The notes beneath the pieces were generated by a model. The model made no database searches. It was given only the letters and a program-made list of their open reading frames with translations, and had not been told where the DNA came from. A program made the position numbers and the translations under genes. Source: FEN-727 sp036508635 (GTDB lineage Bacteria > Actinomycetota > Geothermincolia > Fen-727 > Anoxymicrobiaceae). Taken from it: a stretch of 7,301 nucleotides of DNA. Shown one piece after another: positions 1 through 6,822 of the stretch (its first letter is position 1; the number at the start of each line of letters is the position of its first letter). Location: positions 1-7,301 of the forward strand of contig DATCGY010000231.1 in NCBI GenBank assembly GCA_036508635.1, read 5' to 3'.

Positions 1-677
1 TGGCGCGCGTCGATCCCGCTCATGAAGTCGGCCAGGCGTCCCCGCAGCGGGAAGTAACCGTAGCCTTTGAACTCCTCCACCCTGAAACCGTGCAGTTGCA
101 GCAGGTCAACAAGGCCGCGAGGAGCGAAGACGCGCCGGTGCTGGTGCGGCGGGCGCGGACCCACGAGGCCCCTGTGCAGGGCCAGGGGATTGCCGAGCCC
201 CATTCCTTTGCCGCTGATGTTGGTGAGCGAGAACGGTTGCCAGCCGAGCGTGATGGCGACGATGTTGTACCAGGCCGAGATGTTCTCGGTCGAGATGGCA
301 AGCACTCCCCCCGGCTTCAGCAGGCGGTAAGCCTCCGACACCAGGTTGTCGGTGTCGTTCAGATGCTCGATGACCTGGTTTGCGACGATGCCGTCCGCGA
401 CCCCTCCGTGCAGATCGAGATGAAGGTTCAGATCGCCTATCGTCACCTCGGCGCCCCTCTCCGCGGCCTCGGCTGCGGCATCCGGCTCGATCTCGACGCC
501 CATCACCTTTTCTGCGCCTATGGCCCGCGCGACCTGCATCGTGTAGGCGCCTTCGGCGCATCCGAGATCCAGCAGTGTTCCACCGGAGTTCCTCAACAGG
601 TCGATCAAGCCTTGCCTGTTGCGGTCCTGCGCTTCGTCCCAGGTCCGCTGGATGTACCCGTGCAGCCCGTCGATCAT
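1..677 (-). CDS. Class I SAM-dependent methyltransferase (partial, C-terminus beyond window)
   Basis: The 225 visible residues form a Rossmann-fold SAM methyltransferase of the Methyltransf_11/23 type. The SAM-binding motif I is LLDLGCAEGAYT (about residues 35-46), an acidic residue closes strand 2 in VMGVEIEP (58-65), the motif-II region is IVANQVIEHLND (97-108), and LLKPGGVLAIST follows (119-130). The C-terminal half contains HQHRRVF and a GFRVEEF stretch, a pattern common in methyltransferases of polysaccharide clusters. The acceptor is unknown; a glycan hydroxyl or carboxyl is inferred from context. The start is well bounded: an in-frame TAG lies at 693-695, and a GGAAGG Shine-Dalgarno sequence sits 8 nt before the ATG at 675-677. 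The gene follows a glycosyltransferase by 28 bp on the same strand, so the two are probably co-transcribed. The reading frame is open through the left edge, so the true C-terminus is missing. Confidence 0.88.
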   Translation of the reverse strand, partial: MIDGLHGYIQRTWDEAQDRNRQGLIDLLRNSGGTLLDLGCAEGAYTMQVARAIGAEKVMGVEIEPDAAAEAAERGAEVTIGDLNLHLDLHGGVADGIVANQVIEHLNDTDNLVSEAYRLLKPGGVLAISTENISAWYNIVAITLGWQPFSLTNISGKGMGLGNPLALHRGLVGPRPPHQHRRVFAPRGLVDLLQLHGFRVEEFKGYGYFPLRGRLADFMSGIDAR

Positions 678-685
678 ATCTCTAC

Positions 686-691
686 CCTTCC
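686..691 (-). promoter_or_regulatory. Shine-Dalgarno sequence of the left-edge methyltransferase
   Basis: On the minus strand the hexamer GGAAGG lies 8 nt upstream of the ATG at 677. Just upstream, an in-frame ATG-TAG pair (698-693) is an immediate start-stop and excludes any longer product. Together these fix the methyltransferase start. Confidence 0.6.
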
Positions 692-705
692 GCTACATGG
701 CTCAA

Positions 706-1737
706 TCACTGCTTCCACTTCTCCCGGCGCTGCTCGCGCGGCCTGACCCGCGCTTCGATGAAACCCCACCCGTAAACCACCAGCGTGATCCAGCAGGCGG
801 GCACGTGCAGCAGCCACGCCGAATCCGGCTTTCTCCGGTAGCCCTCGAGCGCCTGCGCTCCGAGCGGCACGACGAGGAGGCAGTACACGATGAACCTGGC
901 GATGCCCCGTCTCTTCTGACCGCTCCAGCCGTAGCTCCTCATGCCCTGCGAGCTGTAGTAACTGTAGTCGCGCACCCGGCGCAGTTGCTTGCGCGCGAAC
1001 GTGCGCAACCCTTTGCCGTAAAGGTGCACGATGCCGGTCTTGACCTTAGCGAAGCGGTCGTGGCCCAGGCCGACCAGCCGGCTCACAACGTCTATGTCGA
1101 AGAGATAGTCCTCGATGCCTAGCAGCTCCACAAGCTCGCGCCGGACCATGAAACCGTTGGCCCCCATCGTCGGGACGGCATCGGCTTCGAGCCTGACCTC
1201 CAGGTAGTCGCCTCTGTCACGCGCTTCGATCGGCAGGCCTGTCCACGTCCCCGAAAGCACGCTCATGCGGTCGTAATTCCCGAGGAAGTAAACCAGCGGG
1301 TCGTTCATCCCGATGAGGGCGCAATAGCGGGTCAGGGAGGGATCCCCCGGCCGGAGCGTGTACTCGATGGGCTCGCAACCAGCGATGGCCGGATCGCTGA
1401 AAGGGGCTGTCATGCGGGCCATCCAGCGCTCGTCGGGGAGGATGTTGTCGCTGTCGATGAGCGCGATGACGTCTCCGGTCGCGGCCTTCAACCCCGCGGC
1501 CTTGCCGGCCTCACCGGTCTTGAGCGGGTTGCCCACCACTATGCAGTCGAACTTCTCGGCGATCGCGAGGGTGCCGTCGGTCGAGCCGCCGTCGGCGATC
1601 ACGATCTCGAGCGCCCCGCTGTATTCCTGGCCCCGGATGCTCTCGAGGCAAGGCTCGAGGACCCCGGCCGCGTTCAGCGTGGGGATCACCACGCTCACGT
1701 CCGGCTCTATGCCCGCCTTGCCCGCCTCGTCCACCAT
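706..1737 (-). CDS. Membrane-anchored GT2 glycosyltransferase (ExoA-like)
   Basis: This 343-residue protein has a GT-A fold family-2 domain: VSVVIPTLNAAG (about residues 14-25), the nucleotide-binding IADGGSTDGT (47-56), and the metal-binding DSD (95-97). An acidic FDID segment near 213-216 is a candidate for the catalytic-base region, and IVHLYG (236-241) resembles the post-catalytic histidine segment of ExoA-like enzymes. Two hydrophobic segments follow, at about 282-294 and 308-327, ending in the YGWGF motif (322-326), which suggests anchoring to the inner membrane. It probably transfers a sugar from a nucleotide donor to a lipid-linked glycan; the sugar is unknown. The chosen ATG lies just before the first beta strand; a possible AGGAG (1751-1755) is rather far away at 13 nt. 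The open frame continues well upstream but is antisense to the divergent gene and not GT-like. It appears to be first in an operon with the downstream methyltransferase. Confidence 0.87.
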   Translation of the reverse strand: MVDEAGKAGIEPDVSVVIPTLNAAGVLEPCLESIRGQEYSGALEIVIADGGSTDGTLAIAEKFDCIVVGNPLKTGEAGKAAGLKAATGDVIALIDSDNILPDERWMARMTAPFSDPAIAGCEPIEYTLRPGDPSLTRYCALIGMNDPLVYFLGNYDRMSVLSGTWTGLPIEARDRGDYLEVRLEADAVPTMGANGFMVRRELVELLGIEDYLFDIDVVSRLVGLGHDRFAKVKTGIVHLYGKGLRTFARKQLRRVRDYSYYSSQGMRSYGWSGQKRRGIARFIVYCLLVVPLGAQALEGYRRKPDSAWLLHVPACWITLVVYGWGFIEARVRPREQRREKWKQ

Positions 1738-1956
1738 TGTAAGATCGACTCTCCTGTGGGTAATGGCCGCCGCACGGTCCTGGCCGGCAACCGTCAACGA
1801 CAATATTATGCCCACGTTGATATTAATCGATAGAGCCGGCGGGGTGGATTCGATACAATTGTGCGTGGGGCGGAACTGTCTGTCCTTCTTTACCGGCCCG
1901 GAACTCATCGGTGCCAGCACGGCGCAGCGAGAAGCGGTTCGAGACTGACGGTATTC
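1738..1956. promoter_or_regulatory. Divergent intergenic region with AT-rich core
   Basis: This 219-bp gap separates two divergently transcribed glycosyltransferase genes, so it should carry the promoters for both blocks. An AT-rich patch at about 1800-1830 stands out from its GC-rich surroundings. Candidate -10 hexamers are TACAAT on the plus strand (1854-1859) and CATAAT on the minus strand (1805-1810). No convincing -35 partner is visible at 16-18 bp for either. A short perfect palindrome, ACAATTGT, lies at 1855-1862 and could be an operator half or chance. No terminator, RNA gene or conserved riboswitch pattern was recognised. Confidence 0.4.
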
Positions 1957-3681
1957 ATGCAGGCTGAAATCAAAGAACAAGGGATATCCCTCATACTGCC
2001 GGTGTTCAACGAGGAGAACACCATATTCGAGATGGTCCAGGAGACCGTGAGCTTTCTGGAGGACCTGGGCCGCGACTACGAGGTGATCGTGGTCGACGAC
2101 GGCAGCACGGACAAGACCTCCTCCGAGATGAACCGCGCAATCGCTCAGTTCGGCCGCGTGACGGTGGTCACGCTGCAGGAGAACGTCGGCAAGGGAAACG
2201 CCTTGCGCGCCGGCTTCTACGCGAGCACGCACGAGCTCGTATGTTTCCTCGACGCCGACCTCGATCTGCACCCTTCCCTTCTGGAGAACCTCATTGGCGA
2301 GGTGGGCAGCTCAGGGGCTGACATCGTCATCGGCAGCAAGAGGCACCCTGAGTCTCGCTTGAACTATCCTTGGTTCCGTAAGCTCTACAGCACGATCTAC
2401 TACCTGCTGATTCTCGCCCTGTTCCGCCTGCCGGTGAAAGACACGCAGACAGGCATCAAGCTCTTCAAGCGCGAGGTGCTCGCCAACACTTTCCCGCGCC
2501 TCATCTGCAAGCAGTACACGCTGGACCTGGAGCTGCTGGTCATCGCGAACCGCATGGGATACACGATCTCCGAGGCCCCGATAGAGCTGAGCTTCCACCA
2601 GGAGTACGGAAGCATCAGGTACTCGGACATACGCAATATCATCGTCGACACGATGAGCATCTTCTACCGGGTGTTCTTCCTTAAATACTACGACAGCCCA
2701 CTCAAGCCGGTCATCGAGCACGAGCCGTTCGTGTCGATTATCGTGCCGACCGCCAGGGTCGACGATGTGACCCTCGAGTGTCTGCAGAGGTGCTGCCAGC
2801 TGAACTACGCCGCCTTTGACATCAAGTTGCTCCCTGACGAGCCCTACGTTGGCAGCCTGCCCTCGGCGTCCATCAAGGTGATACCGAGCGGCGCGGTGGG
2901 GCCGTCGGTCAAAAGGAACATGGGGGCCAGGGACAGCAAGGCCGAGGTGCTCGCGTTCATAGACTCCGACGCGTACCCGGAGGCCGACTGGCTGAAGAAC
3001 GCGGCGCCTTATTTCGAGGACCCGGACCTCGCCGCGGTCTGCGGCCCGGCCGTGACGCCGACTTCGGACTCGGCCAGGCAGCAGGCGAGCGGGCTGACTT
3101 ACTCGTCATCGCTCGTCTCCGGAAGCACGACTTTCCGGTACACGTACCACGCCATGCGTGAGGTGGACGACTACCCTTCCTGCAACCTGCTGGTGAAGCG
3201 CGACTGCTTCGAGAAGGCCGGCGAGTATCCCGAGGAGTTCTGGCCGGGCGAGGACACCGTGCTCAGCCTCAGGCTCACGAACGACCTGGGCAAGAAGATA
3301 CTCTACGTCCCGAACGTCGTCGTCTACCACCACCGGCGCTCGCTCTTCCGGGGGCACCTGCGCCAGGTGTACGCGTACGCCAAGCACCGCGGATACTTCG
3401 TGCGCAAGTTCCCCGAGACGTCGAGGCGGTTACAGTTCTTCGTGCCGAGCCTGTTCTTGTTCTGGCTCATCGCGGGCCTCGTCGGCAGCATCTTCTCGCC
3501 GACCTTCCTTTTGATCTACCTCTCGGTAGTCGGCCTCTACCTGCTGCTCGCGCTGCTGTCCTGCGTGAAGACGCTCAAACCGCTTCTCAACCTGCTCGTG
3601 TTTCTCGGCATCGTGGTGACGACGGTCACGTACGGCTGGGGGTTCGCGCGCGGGCTCGCGACAAGGAAGATGGTGAACTGA
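1957..3681 (+). CDS. Two-domain GT2 glycosyltransferase fusion with C-terminal membrane helices
   Basis: The 574-residue product joins two GT2 domains. Domain 1 (about 8-245) resembles dolichyl/polyprenyl-phosphate sugar transferases (DPM1/ALG5 type): ISLILPVFNEENT, VVDDGSTDKT (45-54), DADLD (99-103), an IGSKRHPES segment and KDTQTGIKLFKR (161-172). Domain 2 (about 256-480) is ExoA-like: FVSIIVPT, GPSVKRN (315-321), FIDSDAYP (334-341) and the GED catalytic-base motif (431-433). At its donor-binding position it has LLPDEP rather than DDGS. Hydrophobic helices follow at about 493-511, 517-536 and 543-558, ending in YGWGF (559-563). Domain 1 may charge a polyprenyl phosphate or add one sugar and domain 2 another; this is inference. 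The ATG at 1957 is preferred over the in-frame GTG at 1861 because the extra 32 residues do not resemble a GT2 N-terminus; the ribosome-binding site is weak. The stop overlaps the next start (TGATG), implying translational coupling. Confidence 0.88.
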   Translation: MQAEIKEQGISLILPVFNEENTIFEMVQETVSFLEDLGRDYEVIVVDDGSTDKTSSEMNRAIAQFGRVTVVTLQENVGKGNALRAGFYASTHELVCFLDADLDLHPSLLENLIGEVGSSGADIVIGSKRHPESRLNYPWFRKLYSTIYYLLILALFRLPVKDTQTGIKLFKREVLANTFPRLICKQYTLDLELLVIANRMGYTISEAPIELSFHQEYGSIRYSDIRNIIVDTMSIFYRVFFLKYYDSPLKPVIEHEPFVSIIVPTARVDDVTLECLQRCCQLNYAAFDIKLLPDEPYVGSLPSASIKVIPSGAVGPSVKRNMGARDSKAEVLAFIDSDAYPEADWLKNAAPYFEDPDLAAVCGPAVTPTSDSARQQASGLTYSSSLVSGSTTFRYTYHAMREVDDYPSCNLLVKRDCFEKAGEYPEEFWPGEDTVLSLRLTNDLGKKILYVPNVVVYHHRRSLFRGHLRQVYAYAKHRGYFVRKFPETSRRLQFFVPSLFLFWLIAGLVGSIFSPTFLLIYLSVVGLYLLLALLSCVKTLKPLLNLLVFLGIVVTTVTYGWGFARGLATRKMVN

Positions 3682-5129
3682 TGAAGATAGCCATCTCGTA
3701 CCCGCCGCTCGACGACACGCGGCACCCGACGCTCGGGCAGAACAGGCAGTTCCAGTGGTTCCACAACCCATCGTTCATATACCCGATGGTCCCGGCCTCC
3801 GCCGCGACGCTGTTGGCGCAGCAAGGGCACGATGTTCTCTGGAACGACGCGATCGCGCTCAAGTGGCCGAGTGCGCGGTTCTGGGAGTACATCGCGCGCG
3901 AGCGCCCCGACCTCATCGCGCTGGAGACCAAGACACCCGTGGTCAAGCTCCACTGGAAGATCGTCGAGCGCCTCAAGGAGGAGATGCCCGAGACGCGGGT
4001 GGTCCTGTTCGGCGACCACGTGACCGCGATGCCCGATGAGTCCATGGAGAACTGCCCGGTCGACTATGTGCTGACCGGCGGCGACTACGACTTCCTGCTG
4101 GCGAACCTCGCGTCCCACCTGGAAAAGGGGACAGGCCTCGAGCCGGGCTTCTGGTTCCGGGAGGGCGGTGAGGTCCGCAACACCGGCAGGTTCGTGCTCG
4201 AGCACGACCTCGACTCGCTCCCCGATATAGACAGGGAGCTCACCCGCTGGGACCTCTACGGGGAGCACCTCTTCATCGAGAAGCCGAACACCTACACGAT
4301 GGCCGGGCGCGACTGCTGGTACGGGAAGTGCGCGTTCTGCTCGTGGACGACGCTCTACCCGAGCTTCCGAGTCAGGTCGCACGACAGGCTGCTCGACGAG
4401 ATCGGGCGCCTGATCGAGGCCTACGGGGTGAAAGAGATATTCGACGACACGGGCACGTTCCCGGTCGGCGGCTGGCTCGAGCGGTTCTGCGCCGGCATGG
4501 TCGAGCGCGGCTACAACAAGGACTTGAAGATCTCGTGCAACATGCGCGTCGGCTCTCTCGACGCGAAGGCCTACGAGCGCATGGCCGCCGCGGGGTTCAG
4601 GCTGCTCAAGTTCGGGCTCGAGTCCGCCAACCAGCAGACGCTGGACAGGCTTCACAAGGGCACGACGGTACAGCAGATCGTCGATAGTTGCCACATGGCC
4701 AAGGCCGCCGGGCTGACGGTCCACCTGACGACTATGGTCGGCTATCCCTGGGAGTCTCACGAGGACGCCACGCGCACCCTCGACCTTTGCCGGTCCCTTC
4801 TCACGCGCGGAGACGCGGACATGCTGCAGGCGACCATCACGATCCCTTATCCCGGCACCCCTCTCTTCGACGAGGCGCGCGAGCAGGGCTGGCTGCGCAC
4901 CATGGACTGGGACCTGTACGACATGAGCGCGCCCGTGATGGACTGCCCCATTCCCGACGACGAGCTCAAGAGCCTGACCCAGGGCCTGTACCGCGCGTTC
5001 CTGTCGCCGAGGTTCATCGCGCGGACGCTCGCGGGCGTGCGCAGCCTTGACGACCTCAAGTTCCTCACCCGGGCCGGCAAAGCCGTTGCGGGCCACCTCA
5101 GAGATTTCGCGCGGCGGACCGGCAAGTGA
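3681..5129 (+). CDS. B12-binding-type radical SAM enzyme
   Basis: This 482-residue protein has the two-part layout of cobalamin-binding radical SAM enzymes (the BchE/HpnP-like class). The N-terminal Rossmann-like region (about 1-150) carries segments typical of that B12-binding domain, including VPASAATLLAQQGHDV, a VVLFGDHVTAMPDESM stretch and VDYVLTGGDYDFLL. The radical SAM core begins at the cysteine cluster C212, C217 and C220 (CWYGKCAFC), expected to bind a 4Fe-4S cluster and cleave SAM. Later core motifs are EIFDDTGTFP, LLKFGLES and MVGYPWES. The cysteine spacing is CX4CX2C, not the canonical CX3CX2C. Substrate and reaction cannot be read from sequence; families of this layout perform C-methylations and ring or skeleton modifications. 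The start overlaps the stop of the upstream glycosyltransferase by one base, and a methyltransferase follows after 25 bp, so a role in glycan or lipid-carrier modification is likely. There is no membrane segment and no extra C-terminal domain. Confidence 0.88.
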   Translation: MKIAISYPPLDDTRHPTLGQNRQFQWFHNPSFIYPMVPASAATLLAQQGHDVLWNDAIALKWPSARFWEYIARERPDLIALETKTPVVKLHWKIVERLKEEMPETRVVLFGDHVTAMPDESMENCPVDYVLTGGDYDFLLANLASHLEKGTGLEPGFWFREGGEVRNTGRFVLEHDLDSLPDIDRELTRWDLYGEHLFIEKPNTYTMAGRDCWYGKCAFCSWTTLYPSFRVRSHDRLLDEIGRLIEAYGVKEIFDDTGTFPVGGWLERFCAGMVERGYNKDLKISCNMRVGSLDAKAYERMAAAGFRLLKFGLESANQQTLDRLHKGTTVQQIVDSCHMAKAAGLTVHLTTMVGYPWESHEDATRTLDLCRSLLTRGDADMLQATITIPYPGTPLFDEAREQGWLRTMDWDLYDMSAPVMDCPIPDDELKSLTQGLYRAFLSPRFIARTLAGVRSLDDLKFLTRAGKAVAGHLRDFARRTGK

Positions 5130-5154
5130 GGCGCGCCGTGCCCGGGGGCATACT

Positions 5155-5862
5155 ATGAAGAGCCATCAAAAGCAGATGACCTTCGACTCGGTGACCGATA
5201 CCGGCGGCGCCCTCGACCTCATGCGCAACATCCCCAAGTTGGAGTTCGTGCGCGGCTGCGTCGATGGCATGGACGTCCTCAACGTCGGCTGCTGGACCGG
5301 CGCCTTCGAGTCGCTCATCGCGGGGACGGCCGCCAGCGTCACCGCCGTTGACGTCGAGGAGCAGGCACTGGAAGTCGCGCGCAAGCGCGTGCCGACTGCG
5401 ACCCTCGTGAAGGCATCCGTTCTTGAGCTGCCGTTCGAGGACGCGTCGTTCGACGTGGTCACGCTGTGGGAGACGATCGAGCACATACCACCGGGAACTG
5501 AGATCACGGCGCTTAAGGAGATCGCCCGCGTGCTGAGGCCGGGCGGGAGGCTCGCCTTGAGCACGCCGAGCGGCCGGGCGCTCTCGCGCATCCTGGACCC
5601 GGCCTGGCTGGTCGCGGGGCACAGGCACTACGGCATCGACAGGATGACCGCACTGCTGCGCCAGGCGGGCTTCGCGGTCGAGCGGGCGGAAGTACTGGGC
5701 GGCATGATGGTTGTCGCGGACTACATGGCGCTCTACATATGGAAGTGGATATTCAGGCGCCCGATGCCTCTCTGGCCACGGTTCCGCGGCGCTTTCTTGA
5801 GGAGCGCGTCCCGAAAGGGTTTCGTGGGGTTGTTCGCGCTTTCAGTACGGATTCCGTCATAA
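5155..5862 (+). CDS. Class I SAM-dependent methyltransferase
   Basis: The product is a complete 235-residue Methyltransf_11-type protein. Motif I is VLNVGCWTGAFES (about 41-53), the acidic end of strand 2 is in TAVDVEEQ (63-70), the LPFEDASFDVV stretch (92-102) and TIEHIPPG (107-114) form the motif II/acceptor-side region, and VLRPGGRLALSTPSG lies at 126-140. Motif I departs from the usual DxGxGxG: asparagine replaces the first aspartate (N43) and tryptophan the middle glycine (W47). The conserved VGC and TG remain, so SAM binding is still likely. The C-terminal part is rich in aromatic and hydrophobic residues (MMVVADYMALYIWKWIF, about 184-200), possibly a membrane-facing patch. It is probably an O- or N-methyltransferase acting on a glycan or lipid-linked intermediate, inferred from context. 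A GGGGG stretch (5144-5148) lies 6 nt before the ATG. It is the third gene of the plus-strand operon and ends convergently, 15 bp from the next gene's stop. Confidence 0.87.
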   Translation: MKSHQKQMTFDSVTDTGGALDLMRNIPKLEFVRGCVDGMDVLNVGCWTGAFESLIAGTAASVTAVDVEEQALEVARKRVPTATLVKASVLELPFEDASFDVVTLWETIEHIPPGTEITALKEIARVLRPGGRLALSTPSGRALSRILDPAWLVAGHRHYGIDRMTALLRQAGFAVERAEVLGGMMVVADYMALYIWKWIFRRPMPLWPRFRGAFLRSASRKGFVGLFALSVRIPS

Positions 5863-5877
5863 GTACCCCACCGGCGC

Positions 5878-6822
5878 TCAGGGTCTCCTCAGTCTGGACA
5901 TGATGCCGGGAGCCTTCAACAATGACCTGTGATACAGCGGCTCCAATGAGCGGAAGTTGAGACTCAGGAGCGCTCTTCCCAGAGCCTGCCTCGTCATTTT
6001 CCTGCAGTAATTGGCGAAGGCGGCCGAACTTACAGCGGCCTTCTGGAATCCTGTCATTTCGCTTTCCGAGATATGTTTCCTGTAAGCCTTGTAGTTCAGG
6101 CGTATGTCGTGAGGGTTGGTCATTACTGTCCGTAAATCCGTGATCGGATAAATACCTTTGTTGAACAGAACGCGGCCACTGATCGCAAACGTACCTCTCA
6201 TGGCAAGCAAGAAAAGCGTCTGGTTATCGTGTCCGAAAGCCTGGCCCTCCTCAAAGCCTTTGTACAAGCCCCCGACCTCCAGTAGAGTATGCCTGCGTAT
6301 AACGCCGTATATCATGCATGCCTTGCTTTCCAGCTCTGGAAACAGCAGGAAGCGTACCAGTCTCGCAGGAATCGAACGTTGTCTACCGAGGGGCGTTGAG
6401 TTCCTTACAGGGTAACGCTGACCGTTATCAAACTGCACAAGTTCGATCTGGCAGAAGGCAAGAACAGCTTCAGGGTTTGCGTCGAGAAGTCCGACAAGCT
6501 CTTCGAGGAACTCCGGCTCCCAGCTATCGTCGCAAGCGGCCCACATGAACAGTGAGCCTTTGCCTGCTTTCAGGAGGCTGTTGAAGTTGGCAAGTGCCCC
6601 GACGTTCACCTCGTTTCTGTTGTACGTCACCCTCGGGTCTCGCCGCTTATACCCCTCGCAGATTATCTTTGTGCCATCGGTAGATGCGTTGTCGAAAATG
6701 ATGAGCTCAAAATTCCCGTACGTCTGCGCCAAGAGCGATTCCAAAGCGCGGGAGAGTGTCACTTCGCCGTTAAAGACCGGCAGACCGATTGTAAGAAGTG
6801 GGAGACTCAGATTACGAGAAAT
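5878..6822 (-). CDS. GT2 glycosyltransferase with probable non-canonical start
   Basis: This is a family-2 glycosyltransferase of about 314 residues if it starts at the ATT at 6820-6822. The first beta strand reads PLLTIGLPVFNGE, followed by SLLAQTYGNFELIIFDNASTDGT with the donor-binding DNASTD (about 44-49). The metal-binding segment is WAACDDSWEP (D98, D99), and EGQAFGHDNQTLFLLAM contains a candidate catalytic-base aspartate. No membrane helix is evident, so it is probably cytoplasmic or peripheral. The first standard start codon (GTG at 6760-6762, giving 294 residues) would delete strand 1 with its LPVFNG motif. No ATG precedes it in the gap, so an ATT at 6822 or CTG at 6810 is more plausible. 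It lies downstream of, and overlaps or abuts, the sugar aminotransferase on the same strand, suggesting coupled expression. It probably transfers the amino sugar, or another sugar, made by this block; the donor is not identifiable. Confidence 0.85.
   Translation of the reverse strand: MSRNLSLPLLTIGLPVFNGEVTLSRALESLLAQTYGNFELIIFDNASTDGTKIICEGYKRRDPRVTYNRNEVNVGALANFNSLLKAGKGSLFMWAACDDSWEPEFLEELVGLLDANPEAVLAFCQIELVQFDNGQRYPVRNSTPLGRQRSIPARLVRFLLFPELESKACMIYGVIRRHTLLEVGGLYKGFEEGQAFGHDNQTLFLLAMRGTFAISGRVLFNKGIYPITDLRTVMTNPHDIRLNYKAYRKHISESEMTGFQKAAVSSAAFANYCRKMTRQALGRALLSLNFRSLEPLYHRSLLKAPGIMSRLRRP

Noticed and set aside
90..746. Open frame of 218 codons on the plus strand
   Set aside because: It is antisense to the methyltransferase, whose minus-strand translation has clear SAM-binding motifs; this frame has none.
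1861..1956. GTG start giving a 606-residue GT2 fusion
   Set aside because: The extra 32 residues are not GT-like, and the ATG at 1957 sits at the normal distance before the first beta strand.
1738..2271. Upstream extension of the minus-strand GT2
   Set aside because: The frame stays open, but the added residues are unlike GT2 sequence and are antisense to the plus-strand GT2 fusion.
3537..5096. Long open frame on the minus strand (519 codons)
   Set aside because: It is antisense to the radical SAM gene and the end of the GT2 fusion. Its translation is rich in Arg, Val, Glu and Pro with no recognisable motif, as expected from the shadow of GC-rich coding sequence.
5139..5150. Short inverted repeat TGCCC/GGGCA before the second methyltransferase
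   Set aside because: A 5-bp stem with a 2-nt loop is too tight, has no U-tract, and is probably chance in GC-rich sequence.
5863..5877. Possible terminator between the convergent genes
   Set aside because: The gap is only 15 bp and shows no stem-loop or T-run; any terminator would have to lie inside coding sequence.
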